Source: Schizochytrium sp. CCTCC M209059
Taxonomy: Eukaryota; Sar; Bigyra; Thraustochytrida; Thraustochytriidae
Length of the DNA stretch: 64,000 bases
Direction of reading: 5' to 3'
Assembly (NCBI GenBank): GCA_000818945.1
Contig: KN805376.1
Coordinates: 25,391 to 89,390 of the forward strand
The notes below the pieces were generated by a model, which was given only the letters and a program-made list of their open reading frames with translations, was not told the DNA's origin and searched no databases. The translations under genes and the position numbers were made by a program. Positions 9,549-18,201 of the stretch are shown one piece after another. Position 1 is the first letter of the stretch. Every line of letters starts with the position of its first letter.

Positions 9549-12056
9549 ATGGAGAGCGCGACGGCGGTGGCCGAGGTGACGGCGTCGACGTGGGTACGGC
9601 GGGACTCGCGCATGGAGGCGGCGGTCGTACGCGTGCTGGGGCTCGCGCGCGAGGCCGCGGGGCTGCCGGCGCTCGAGGCCGCAAATGGGGCTGTCGGCGC
9701 GGACGGAGAGCGCGGCCGCACGCTGCGCGAGAGCGCAGGCGCGAGCGCGCGCGCCCTCAAGAGGGCCATGGCGTGTATCACCGCGCAGTCGACGGTGAGG
9801 CCGAGCACCCGGAGGATGTCCATCGGCGCTGGGCCCGCGGGAAGGGCCATGGTCGCGCGCGAACTGCGTAAACTGCCGCAAAACTCGGTCCTCCGACGCA
9901 GCCTCGAGGCGAGCAATGTGACGCTGCACTGGCTTGCCAACAGAGGAACCCTGCGTGTGTCACTACCCTTTGAAGAAGTTCTCGTCGTCGACCTGGTGGA
10001 AAACTTCCCTCGCATGATCGTGCGTGGTAATGCCTTGATTCTCGTACCGGGCGCGCAGAGGCCACGACGCACCAGCACGAGTCGCGCTGAGCCTTCGACG
10101 CCACCCAGGATACCTAGTGGGCTTTATGTTCATGGCAATCTCGTCATCATGACGGAAATTAGCCCCGAGGGCGAGTTTCTCGATCCTGCACCATTACAGG
10201 TCCCAGAGCGGCTTCACGTCGGCGGAAGCCTCATGCTCCTCAACGTCGACGTCAAGGACTGGGGCGCGAATATCCGCATCGGAGGAGACCTCGCGGTCCG
10301 TGAGGGAGGACATCGGCTCGTGGAGCTCCCAGAGTTTGCCGAGCTCGGCGGCGCACTGGACTGCAGGGGATGCAGACTGCTGGAGAAGCTTCCCTCGAAT
10401 TTGGAGCACGTCGAGAGCCTTTATCTGGAGGACTGCTCGTCGCTCGAGAGCTTACCCGACTCGTTAGCACGTGTCGGTGGCGAACTTTGCTTGGCAGGGT
10501 GTTCCCGGCTGTCCAAAATGCCCGACTTCCTTATTGTTGAAGGCAATTTGGACATGCGCAGCTGCACCTCGCTGACCACGCTCCCGAACTTACTGACGGT
10601 ACATGGAAACACGTGGCTTCAAGACGCGTGGTCCTTGACAAAGATTCCCGTCACTGCAAATTTTCAGGGTTCCAGGCTCGATCTTCGTGGCTGCTCCTCG
10701 CTCCGCCGACTTCCCGTGGTCGCCCTCGAGAAACAACGAAGGAAGACGCTTCAAGTCGATGTGCGCGCGACAAATCTCGAGCCTGACACTTACGAGGTTC
10801 TTCGAAGCATCGAGACTGCTATGCTCAAGTTTTCCTTTGATGCGTCGATACTAACGCTGCTCGAAAACAGTCGGAGGGCAAACACTACGGACTTTGAACC
10901 GCGGAGAAGCGCAACAGGAACATCGAGAAGTGCCAGTACGGGTTCAGTCACCGCCTCTGGCAAGCTCATGACGCAGTCACAAGGGCATGAGGCAAGACTT
11001 GGGGCGACAGCGATGCGACCAAACTCAAAGGCGTCCAAGAAAAATTCTGGTCAAGCGGTGCCCAAACCGCGGCGAAAGACACAATGTCTTCGCGAGGTGG
11101 GCGATTTGAACTCGATCAATACAATAGAGGACGCTTTGGCTCTTTTTGGCGCCGAGGACATTGAGCTTGCTCCGTTTGTTGAAAACGCGTACGTTCGCGA
11201 CATCATTGAGTTTTTGAAACTCCTCGCCTCGAGCTTAGAAAATCGCGTCCCGGACCTTCGGGAGAGTCTCTTGGAACGATTGCGCGATGTGCTCGAGACT
11301 GCAGCAACGGACGAGGTGGCGCGAGAAGAGATTCTCATGCGCATGGCCGACGCCGTGGACACGTGTGTGGACAAACCCGTCTGGGCTCTTGGACAGATGC
11401 AACTTGTGGCAGCGCTTGCTCACGCCAGAGGCGACCGCGCAGCGCTGCGCAAGCTTGGGCTAGGTGTAATGCGACTTGGAGTCGTACATCAACATGCAAG
11501 TAATCTGCTCCTCTTGAGCGACCTCGACGTCGATGACGTTTGTGTATATCTGAAATTTGAGCTCGAGCTGAGGGACGACCTCGGTCTTCCGGTGTCCCCT
11601 CGGGCTATGGAATGGGAGCAGTTCGTCGACGTTACCCCCGAAGATATCGAGGCTGCCCGCGCGGAGGCCCTCGCAATAACCGATGCGGATCTGAACATTT
11701 GGCTCTTATCGTGGGCTCCGTGGCAGGAGCAGCTGCGCGGGGAGGCCGTTGTTGTATACGAAGATCTCAAGGTGCCAGACCACAAATTGCGCATCGAAGC
11801 CGATGCGGCGACTGCCACCGATCTCTTGGGCGACGCAATTTCAGATCCTGTCGTCGTTCTCCCGGACGTGGCCAACATATGGTCGTATCAAGACGTTTGC
11901 GTGCATTGGGTTAGGACGGGCCTTGACTTCTCCAATAATCAGCTCTCGAGCGAGTCCTTTCTCTCTAATGTATGCAGGCTTTACAAAAATGGTATGCCCA
12001 TCAACGCATCGGAACGTCGGAGCTCTACTCGGCGCTCCTTTTTCGGTCTTCGTTGA
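9549..12056 (+). CDS. LRR protein with NEL-type E3 domain and U-box-like tail (soluble paralogue)
   Basis: An intronless 835-residue protein starting at the first ATG (9549); a longer frame would need GTG. It is paralogous to the gene at 5781-8633, but no membrane segment is visible. LRRs run at about 190-395 with the same LP-x-x-L / L-x-L-x-x-C units (for example VHGNLVI, VGGSLMLL, EGNLDMRSCTSLTTLP). A Ser/Thr/Lys-rich linker of about 75 residues (440-515) follows. The NEL-like domain spans 535-730 with TCVDKPVWALGQMQLV, Cys606 and Asp608 at bases 11364-11372, VDDVCVYLKFELEL and SWAPWQEQL. Residues 757-798 (GDAISDPVVVLPD...CVHWVRTGLDFSN) are the U-box-like block. Retention of the Cys-x-Asp pair in both copies argues that both are active. 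Substrates are unknown. Confidence 0.8.
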   Translation: MESATAVAEVTASTWVRRDSRMEAAVVRVLGLAREAAGLPALEAANGAVGADGERGRTLRESAGASARALKRAMACITAQSTVRPSTRRMSIGAGPAGRAMVARELRKLPQNSVLRRSLEASNVTLHWLANRGTLRVSLPFEEVLVVDLVENFPRMIVRGNALILVPGAQRPRRTSTSRAEPSTPPRIPSGLYVHGNLVIMTEISPEGEFLDPAPLQVPERLHVGGSLMLLNVDVKDWGANIRIGGDLAVREGGHRLVELPEFAELGGALDCRGCRLLEKLPSNLEHVESLYLEDCSSLESLPDSLARVGGELCLAGCSRLSKMPDFLIVEGNLDMRSCTSLTTLPNLLTVHGNTWLQDAWSLTKIPVTANFQGSRLDLRGCSSLRRLPVVALEKQRRKTLQVDVRATNLEPDTYEVLRSIETAMLKFSFDASILTLLENSRRANTTDFEPRRSATGTSRSASTGSVTASGKLMTQSQGHEARLGATAMRPNSKASKKNSGQAVPKPRRKTQCLREVGDLNSINTIEDALALFGAEDIELAPFVENAYVRDIIEFLKLLASSLENRVPDLRESLLERLRDVLETAATDEVAREEILMRMADAVDTCVDKPVWALGQMQLVAALAHARGDRAALRKLGLGVMRLGVVHQHASNLLLLSDLDVDDVCVYLKFELELRDDLGLPVSPRAMEWEQFVDVTPEDIEAARAEALAITDADLNIWLLSWAPWQEQLRGEAVVVYEDLKVPDHKLRIEADAATATDLLGDAISDPVVVLPDVANIWSYQDVCVHWVRTGLDFSNNQLSSESFLSNVCRLYKNGMPINASERRSSTRRSFFGLR

Positions 12057-12874
12057 TAGAAAAACCTCCCTTCCCCCCAAAAAATAAACAAATAAGTAAA
12101 ACTCGCCATAAACGACGAGTTGTACGATCTAATCATGTGATTTCTGTGTTTGAATTCATGAATTCTGAATTTTGCTGGTGCTCAAAAAGTAAAAAGTAGG
12201 GAGCGGAAAAATTTTAAAGACTGTCTACATGCACTGGTATACATACATACATACATACATACATACGACTCGATGACGGCTGGTTGTTTCGCATCTTATC
12301 TTTCTCAATTTCAATTTTTTTTCTGTAAAAGAGCGTTAGTGTATTCTTCAATCTTAGGTTCAAATACTACCAGTATAGATAGGCCAGTCCCAGTCGTTCG
12401 TACGAAATCCCGTCTTTCCTTTTCCGCTTTTCCGCACAGATTCTTGCACTTCTTTTTCAAGCAGTAGCCACATTGAGGTTGGTGGATGTACAGCTGGGGC
12501 CAAACTAACGAGTAGTTGCTCGGCGGTCATCAAAGGAGTAGCCATTGCTGCCGTTCGGACTAGCATTTGGCTTTATAGAAACGTGCTACAAGGGCGGCAG
12601 GCAGCTCACCTCCCTCCGCAAATAGGCTCTAGCAACTCACCGCAATCCCCTTGTATTTCTGCTCGTGGGACGCCCTCTCCTTTTCCATTGTTAGTACCGC
12701 GCAACAGCAACACTGGCAGCGCCAGCGCATACTGGTTTGCGTTGGGGCAGACACACAAGCTGACGGCGAGAAGAGCGAGCGCGAGAGCACGCGCGTGGTA
12801 GCCCGAAGGAAACGTCGGGCCGCGCTTCGACTCCGCAGCGCTGTTGATAGATACGGACGAAGCGCACGGGCAAC
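12057..12874. other. Intergenic: 3' of NEL gene, 5' of LSM1
   Basis: AT-richer than its surroundings. An ATAC tract lies at 12238-12266. No coding or RNA gene is recognised. Confidence 0.6.
12238..12266. repeat. (ATAC)n microsatellite
   Basis: About seven copies of ATAC (CATA). Confidence 0.85.
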
Positions 12875-13600
12875 ATGAGCAAGCTCATGGAAAACTATCA
12901 CCTGCCGGGTGCCTCGTCGCTCATCGAGGAGCTCGATCGACGCGTCATGGTCGTCCTGCGCGACGGTAGGCACCTCGTGGGGACCCTGAGCTCCATCGAC
13001 AAGTACTGTGAGTTGGCATTGTGCGCAGACCGTCTCGAAAAGTAGCGCAAGACGTTGTCCATCGACCTTCTACAAGGATCTTTTCAACAAACGGGCACAC
13101 AGACAGACGGACAAACAAACGAACAGACCAGCCATACTTACGCAACGCATGGTGCACTTACTTGCTTGCTTATTTGACGCAGCCAACATTGTGCTCGAAG
13201 ACGCGTACGATTACGCTTTTGCCGGCACGAGCGTCTTCAAGGAGCCTTGCAACGAAGTCATTATTGTGCGATCTGACAATATTGTTCTCGTCGGGCAAGT
13301 GGTACGTTGCCTGCAAGCGAAAGAAATTACGTCGCTTGCGAGCGAGAATTTTAAGGTTACTCGCTCGCCGTTATGTTCTCTCCCTTCGATTATCTGACCC
13401 ATCTCTCGTTAACACTCTCTTTCTTTGTGTCTCGGTGCGCTTTTGAGCGTGCGCAGGATCAGGACAAGGAAGCGAGTTCCAAGCTCAAAGAGGTTGACCG
13501 CGCTACATACGAAAAAGAAATTAACGAGAAGCTTGAAAAGGAAAGCGACTTTGTGCCGCTCACTGACCCGGAAATCTGGGACTTTAACGACCCGGCATAA
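12875..13600 (+). CDS. LSM1: U6 snRNA-like / Sm-like protein LSM1, three exons
   Basis: Coding exons are 12875-13007, 13183-13301 and 13457-13600 (131 residues). Introns of 175 and 155 bp have donors GTGAGT and GTACGT and acceptors ending GCAG. Phases are consistent: the first intron splits a Ser codon after its first base, and the second lies between codons. Exon 1 gives the Sm1 motif (LIEELDRRVMVVLRDGRHLVGTL SSID), exon 2 the Sm2 motif (EVIIVRSDNIVLVGQV). The first residues MSKLMENYHLPGASSL and the acidic tail (VDRATYEKE...TDPEIWDF) point to LSM1 rather than LSM8. In other eukaryotes, LSM1-7 binds oligoadenylated mRNA 3' ends with Pat1 and promotes decapping in the cytoplasm. The intron boundaries were read by eye. 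Confidence 0.88.
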
Positions 13601-13775
13601 CAAACACGATAGTCTTTTTTTTTTTTGGCCTAAATACATAACAAAACCGGAACTTTACATGTTCAACGTTCAGGACACTCACATTCTCTGCTTTGATCAA
13701 GAGCGCGGATTGTCTCTCTCTGCGAGCGCTCTTGGTAATCACGTTACAAGTGCAACTTGGAAAGCCGCGTCGTGT

Positions 13776-15362
13776 CTAGGTTGGAGTGTGTTGCACCATG
13801 GATAGGTCTGCGTTGTGAACGCTTTGCAACGCCAACTCAAGGGCATCGACAAAAGTGTTCACACTGGACTTGTCAAAAGTCAAGGGCGGCTTGATGACGA
13901 GGACGTTGCTATGTTTGCCATCGCAACTTGTGAGAATCCGGTGCTGGTGTAAAAGTTGCGTAATGATGAAAGAGACCTCCTTGCTCGCAGGCTCTTTGGA
14001 GACACGGTCACGTACAAACTCGATGCCCAAGAATAGACCGCTCCCACGCACGTCGCCAATCAGACGCCCCGCCCTGGTTTGCATGAGTGTGCGGAGACGC
14101 TCGCAAAAGTATGCACCTGTTTCTGCGGCGTGTGCCTGTAGACGATCCGATTGAATGATCTCGAGCACCGCCAAACCTGCTGCGCATGCAACAGGATTGC
14201 CACCAAATGTGTTGAAATACTCCATCCCATTCGTAAACGAGTTTGCAACCGCGTCAGAACACACCACCGCGGCAAGGGGGACGCCGTTGCCGAAAGGTTT
14301 GGCCAATGTGACTATGTCAGGATCCACGCCCTGTTGCTCGAAGCCCCAGAAATGCCCACCAAGACGACCAAAACCCACTTGCACCTCATCTGCCACGCAG
14401 ACGCCCCCCTGTGCACGCACCGACGCGTACACAGAGGTCAAATACCCGCGAGGCGGCATGATGACGCCGGCGACTGACATTCCAGACTCGACAAAGAATG
14501 CAGCGGTTCGACGCCCTTGGCCCTCTACATATTCCAGCTTTTCGTTCACGTAGGCGGCCATTCTTGATGCGAATTTCTGCTCCGATTCGTGATTTCCTCG
14601 TTCTCGATAGCTGTCCGGGCAAGGGACCACATGCGTTTGCTCTGGGCAACCTCTGCCGCCCTTGCTGAGAAACTTGTACGGAGAAATAGCAAGCACGGCC
14701 TCTGTGTGCCCATGATACGCACGTTCTACCACCACTACATCTGTGGCTCCAGTATGCGTGCGCGCAAGGCGCAGCGCGAGGTCGTTGGCTTCGCTGCCAG
14801 AGTTGACAAAAAACACGCGTTTCAGTCTTGACCCAGTTGGCATTGTGCGAATGAGCTCCCGAGCCAAGAGCACTGGATAAGGATGGAGATATCTTGTGTT
14901 CGAGTTGGTCTTGGCGAGTTGACGCGAGACGGCGTCAACGACCGCTTGTCGCTGCCAGCCGACGCACGCCGGGTTATTGCGCGAGTCCAGATAGCGAAAG
15001 CCTCGGTTATCAATAAGGTGATGGCTCTCGCCCCGGACAATCATGAGTGGGTCCGAGTTCTCGTACGAGATACTTTGCGCATCGCAAAAGAATTGCTTTC
15101 TCAGCGCATACACCTCCTCCTTGCTCATGTGTTCCGCCTCGTTTTCAAACGCAAGGATCTCCTTCGCTATCTTTGAGGTTCTCTCGGGTACCGGTTCTGC
15201 TGTCACTGTTAATCTCGACGCCAACAATGAGGAGATCTTCTTTTGTCTTCTCTCCCGCATCCACGAGGCTCCCAGTGCGAGCGCTGCGCCCAGAATCGTG
15301 CCAAATGCCACGAGACCTACAACGTGCAGCTGCTGGTTCGCCGGGCTCTGTCGTGAGGTCAT
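13776..15362 (-). CDS. ETNPPL: Class III PLP aminotransferase-fold enzyme, ethanolamine-phosphate phospho-lyase-like
   Basis: 528 residues from an ATG at 15362. The class III fold is complete: NSGSEANDLALRLAR binds the PLP phosphate, YHGHTEAVLAISPYKF follows, then VADEVQVGFGR (Asp that contacts the pyridine nitrogen) and TLAKPFGNGVP with Lys355 as Schiff-base lysine. GMEYFNTFGGNPVACAAGLAVLE is diagnostic of the AGXT2-like group. Within that group the sequence looks closest to ETNPPL/PHYKPL, which cleave phosphoethanolamine or 5-phosphohydroxylysine by beta-elimination; substrate choice cannot be read from sequence alone. Unlike typical members it has about 70 extra N-terminal residues with a membrane-spanning helix at about 12-33 followed by Arg/Lys. 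This is a candidate mitochondrial or ER anchor. It diverges from PEX12. Confidence 0.88.
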   Translation of the reverse strand: MTSRQSPANQQLHVVGLVAFGTILGAALALGASWMRERRQKKISSLLASRLTVTAEPVPERTSKIAKEILAFENEAEHMSKEEVYALRKQFFCDAQSISYENSDPLMIVRGESHHLIDNRGFRYLDSRNNPACVGWQRQAVVDAVSRQLAKTNSNTRYLHPYPVLLARELIRTMPTGSRLKRVFFVNSGSEANDLALRLARTHTGATDVVVVERAYHGHTEAVLAISPYKFLSKGGRGCPEQTHVVPCPDSYRERGNHESEQKFASRMAAYVNEKLEYVEGQGRRTAAFFVESGMSVAGVIMPPRGYLTSVYASVRAQGGVCVADEVQVGFGRLGGHFWGFEQQGVDPDIVTLAKPFGNGVPLAAVVCSDAVANSFTNGMEYFNTFGGNPVACAAGLAVLEIIQSDRLQAHAAETGAYFCERLRTLMQTRAGRLIGDVRGSGLFLGIEFVRDRVSKEPASKEVSFIITQLLHQHRILTSCDGKHSNVLVIKPPLTFDKSSVNTFVDALELALQSVHNADLSMVQHTPT

Positions 15363-15939
15363 GGTGTCTCCGGCTCTCGCAACCTTGGCCGAGTTCGCAG
15401 CCTTGGCGTCGCCGCACGCTTCGTTGTGCGTACGTACTCTTGCTAGCTCGCGGCTCCTTTATCCGTTTGCCTGTCTGCGCAGTGTGCCTGCCTGCCGCAC
15501 GTGCGCAGCGTCGTGGCTTCTGCCAGCAGCCCACTTGACTCAACGTGTCTAAGGCGGTAGAGACCTTGCAGCAGACCATTATATTATCCAAGTTGTCTCG
15601 TCCGCGCCGCCTGGATTTTGCGGCGGGAGCAAGGGGCCGGAGCGGGCCCAGTCCGGACGCTTGCACGCAGAGCGCCTGGCGAGGGCGCGCGTGGCCCTGC
15701 GTACTAGCTACTCTCTTGTCTTTCAGCGGCTTTTCGCAGTAAGCGCAGAATCGGAGTTGGGAAGCGTGAGGGCGAGGTGGGAATCCTGGCATTCTCGCAC
15801 GAGGTGGAGAAGCAGCAAACCTGTTTGACCTCGGCACGCACAGTGGTTCGACAAGAGCAGAACAGGGCGAAAGCGTAGAGCAGGGTAAAGGACAAGGACG
15901 CACAGACGCTTGCAACGAATAAAACATCCGCGGGCGACC
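15363..15939. promoter_or_regulatory. Divergent intergenic region, ETNPPL-like / PEX12
   Basis: 577 bp between two divergent ATGs. Several frames are open here but carry no recognisable protein. No further gene is seen. Confidence 0.5.
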
Positions 15940-17266
15940 ATGTTTCTTTCCAACTTGCTCAACTCACCTAATCCGACGGTGTTCGAGCTGTCGATGGCAG
16001 GGGGACTCACTACCGCATTGCAGGTACGTGCTCGTGCATGCCACTCATGATCTTTTCTATGTGGCCAGAATGACTTACTTCCGATAAAATCACCCACAAC
16101 TCTGTACTTTGACACAGCCGGCCTTTGACTATCTTCTCGTGACCCTCGGCGAGCGATATGCAACGTTTTTCCGCCTTTGCGCCTGGAAGGTGAGTTCGAA
16201 ATGTGAAATGCGCGCATCACAAGCGTCGCCATTTCGTCGGCCAAAGGAGAGTCCGACATGCTAATGCGTTTACTTTGTTGTGCAGGATGAGCTCTACTAT
16301 CTGCTGCTCGGGATCATTGAGCGGCATTACCTGCAGGTATATGATGCGTGTTTCTCGGAGAATTTTTATGCGCTAAAACGTGTCAAACGGGCCGGCCCCC
16401 AGGGCGCACAAGTCCCGCTGAGTCCTCGCGACAAACTCGTGAGTCTCTTTTTCGTGACGGTGATCCCTTACTTGCGCATGAAAACCGTCAAGGCTCATGA
16501 GGTGCTCGCAGTAGAGGCTCAACAAGAAGAACAGCAAGAGATGCAAGAACAACAACGGCTGCAGCGAGAGGGTAGTAGCTCCAATGATGAACATGTGGGA
16601 CATGGGCAGAATGAAGCAGCAATGGTGGCACGAGGTTCATCAGGACCTTCGGCCGCCGTCGGCCGCCGTCCGAGACTCTACAAGCGATTGCGCCAAATGT
16701 TTTTGCAGGGAGTACCGCTTACGCTTGCCGGCTACGAGCTTTGGGGCTTTTACCTCAAGATTTTGTTTATGTTCCAGCGCACAGAGCACTTTTCGCCGCC
16801 TCAATGGCTGCAGGGTATTTTTCTCGCTCGTGTCACGGGCGACGACATGCGCGCGCAAGCGCTTGCAGAAGAGCTTCGGGACTCGCACCGTGGCATTGTG
16901 GGCAAGATTGCTTCAAAGGGCATTTCATTTTTGCGAACGGCGCTTGTAGCCTCGGCTCTCATCTTCAAGCTCTTGGAATGGTACTATTCGCCCGAAAATC
17001 AGAGTCAGCGGGAACAAAACAAGAATGCGCAGATTATTCCACCGCCGCCCATGCCGCCACGGCCCTCGTCCATGGGCGTTGGGTTGCCGCGCCATCCGCG
17101 CCAGTGCCCTCTTTGTCATGAGCCGCGTGTGAATCCTGCCATTTCGTCAAGTGGGATCGCCTTTTGTTTCATATGTATTCACCGCCACGTCCTGGAGCAT
17201 GGCGCCTGTCCTGTGACGGGCACGCCTTGCCAAGTGTCACAGATTCGCCGCATTTTCGAGTCTTAA
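15940..17266 (+). CDS. PEX12: Peroxin-12, RING-type E3 of the peroxisome import machinery, three exons
   Basis: Exons 15940-16023, 16118-16189 and 16286-17266 encode 378 residues; introns of 94 and 96 bp (GTACGT..CAG and GTGAGT..CAG) both lie between codons. The order of motifs is that of PEX12: NPTVFELSMAGGLTTALQ, then ERHYLQVYDACFSENFYALKR, several hydrophobic segments (for example residues about 180-205 and 265-280), WYYSPENQ, and a C-terminal zinc-binding half-RING CPLCHEPRVNP...CFICIHRHV...CPVTG. PEX2, PEX10 and PEX12 form the membrane ligase that ubiquitinates the PTS1 receptor PEX5 for recycling. PEX12 RINGs lack some zinc ligands, as seen here. An inserted Gln/Glu-rich segment sits at residues about 125-165. 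Confidence 0.92.
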
Positions 17267-18201
17267 GAGAAAAGGAGGCAATGGGAGGGGCCGCGCCTCT
17301 TCGAACAGCCGGTGCGATGCGTAAGTTTGGGTGTCGCGATGGTAGGGTGTGTTCGGGCCTGGCCTGGTCTCGTATGGGATGGTATGTATCTATATAGCAT
17401 GGTATGACATGATATGACATGACATATGACATATCACGGAAAAGTTTGCGGAATCTTATGTGGGAAGGAATGCCCCTGTTTATCAGATGTCATGAGATAT
17501 ATGTACATCAGCCCACGGCGATGGCAAGTCGACTGGCGGACCCTCCATGCCAGTCGGCGTCGCAAACCCAGCGATCCGAGTCATTGACTATGTACAATGC
17601 AGCTTCGGTGAAGAGCTGGACTGGGCAAGATTGTCTGCGCGGCCGCCCTTGAGCGCACTGCGCATCCTGCGGCCGGCAAGGGCCCCTCAGGTTTCCTTTT
17701 GCTAGAGTTGGTCCCGCAAAGCAGAGAAGTGTAGGGCCCATACATACCACGCTTTGGTGGATCGTCGTTGACTAACGTACTGCGCACACATGATCGTATT
17801 TTCTGGTTCAAACGACTCATCAGCACAGATGTTTTGGGGCCCTGTCTATCTATGCTCATGCTCATGCCTATGCTCAGGCTCATACCTGTAGCACTCGACG
17901 CAATACCCCACCAAGCCCGTACGTGAAAAGGAATACGTACGTACCTATAGGTAGTACACACCGTTTTGGCGCTTTATCATTTTTTTATTTTTTTCCCGAT
18001 GAACGGATCATCTGGAGTGAATTTTTAAGAGAGACAAGAGTTTGCGCTGCGCACCTGAGGCGCGCGATGCGGCTGAAATTTTGATCTTGCTCTTGCTCTT
18101 GCTCTTGCTCAAAGCCACGAGGTCCGGCCCGGCCTGGCCTGGCCCGGCCTGGGTTGGCTTGACTTGGCTTGGCTTGGCTTGAGGCAGCACAACAAAAGAA
18201 C
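17267..18201. other. Intergenic with hexamer and pentamer tracts
   Basis: No gene recognised. It contains ATGACAT-like repeats at 17400-17435, a CTTGCT hexamer tract at 18083-18110, and a pentamer tract (GGCCT/GGCTT) at 18123-18182 that ends 20 bp before the next ATG. Confidence 0.6.
18123..18182. repeat. GGCCT/GGCTT pentanucleotide tract
   Basis: About twelve degenerate five-base units (TGGCC, CGGCC, TGGCT) immediately upstream of the ATG at 18202. The same kind of tract recurs upstream of many genes in this window. Confidence 0.85.

Noticed and set aside
13373..13600. Single-exon reading of the last LSM1 exon from an ATG-less start
   Set aside because: The upstream part is intron; splicing at 13457 gives the correct LSM1 tail.
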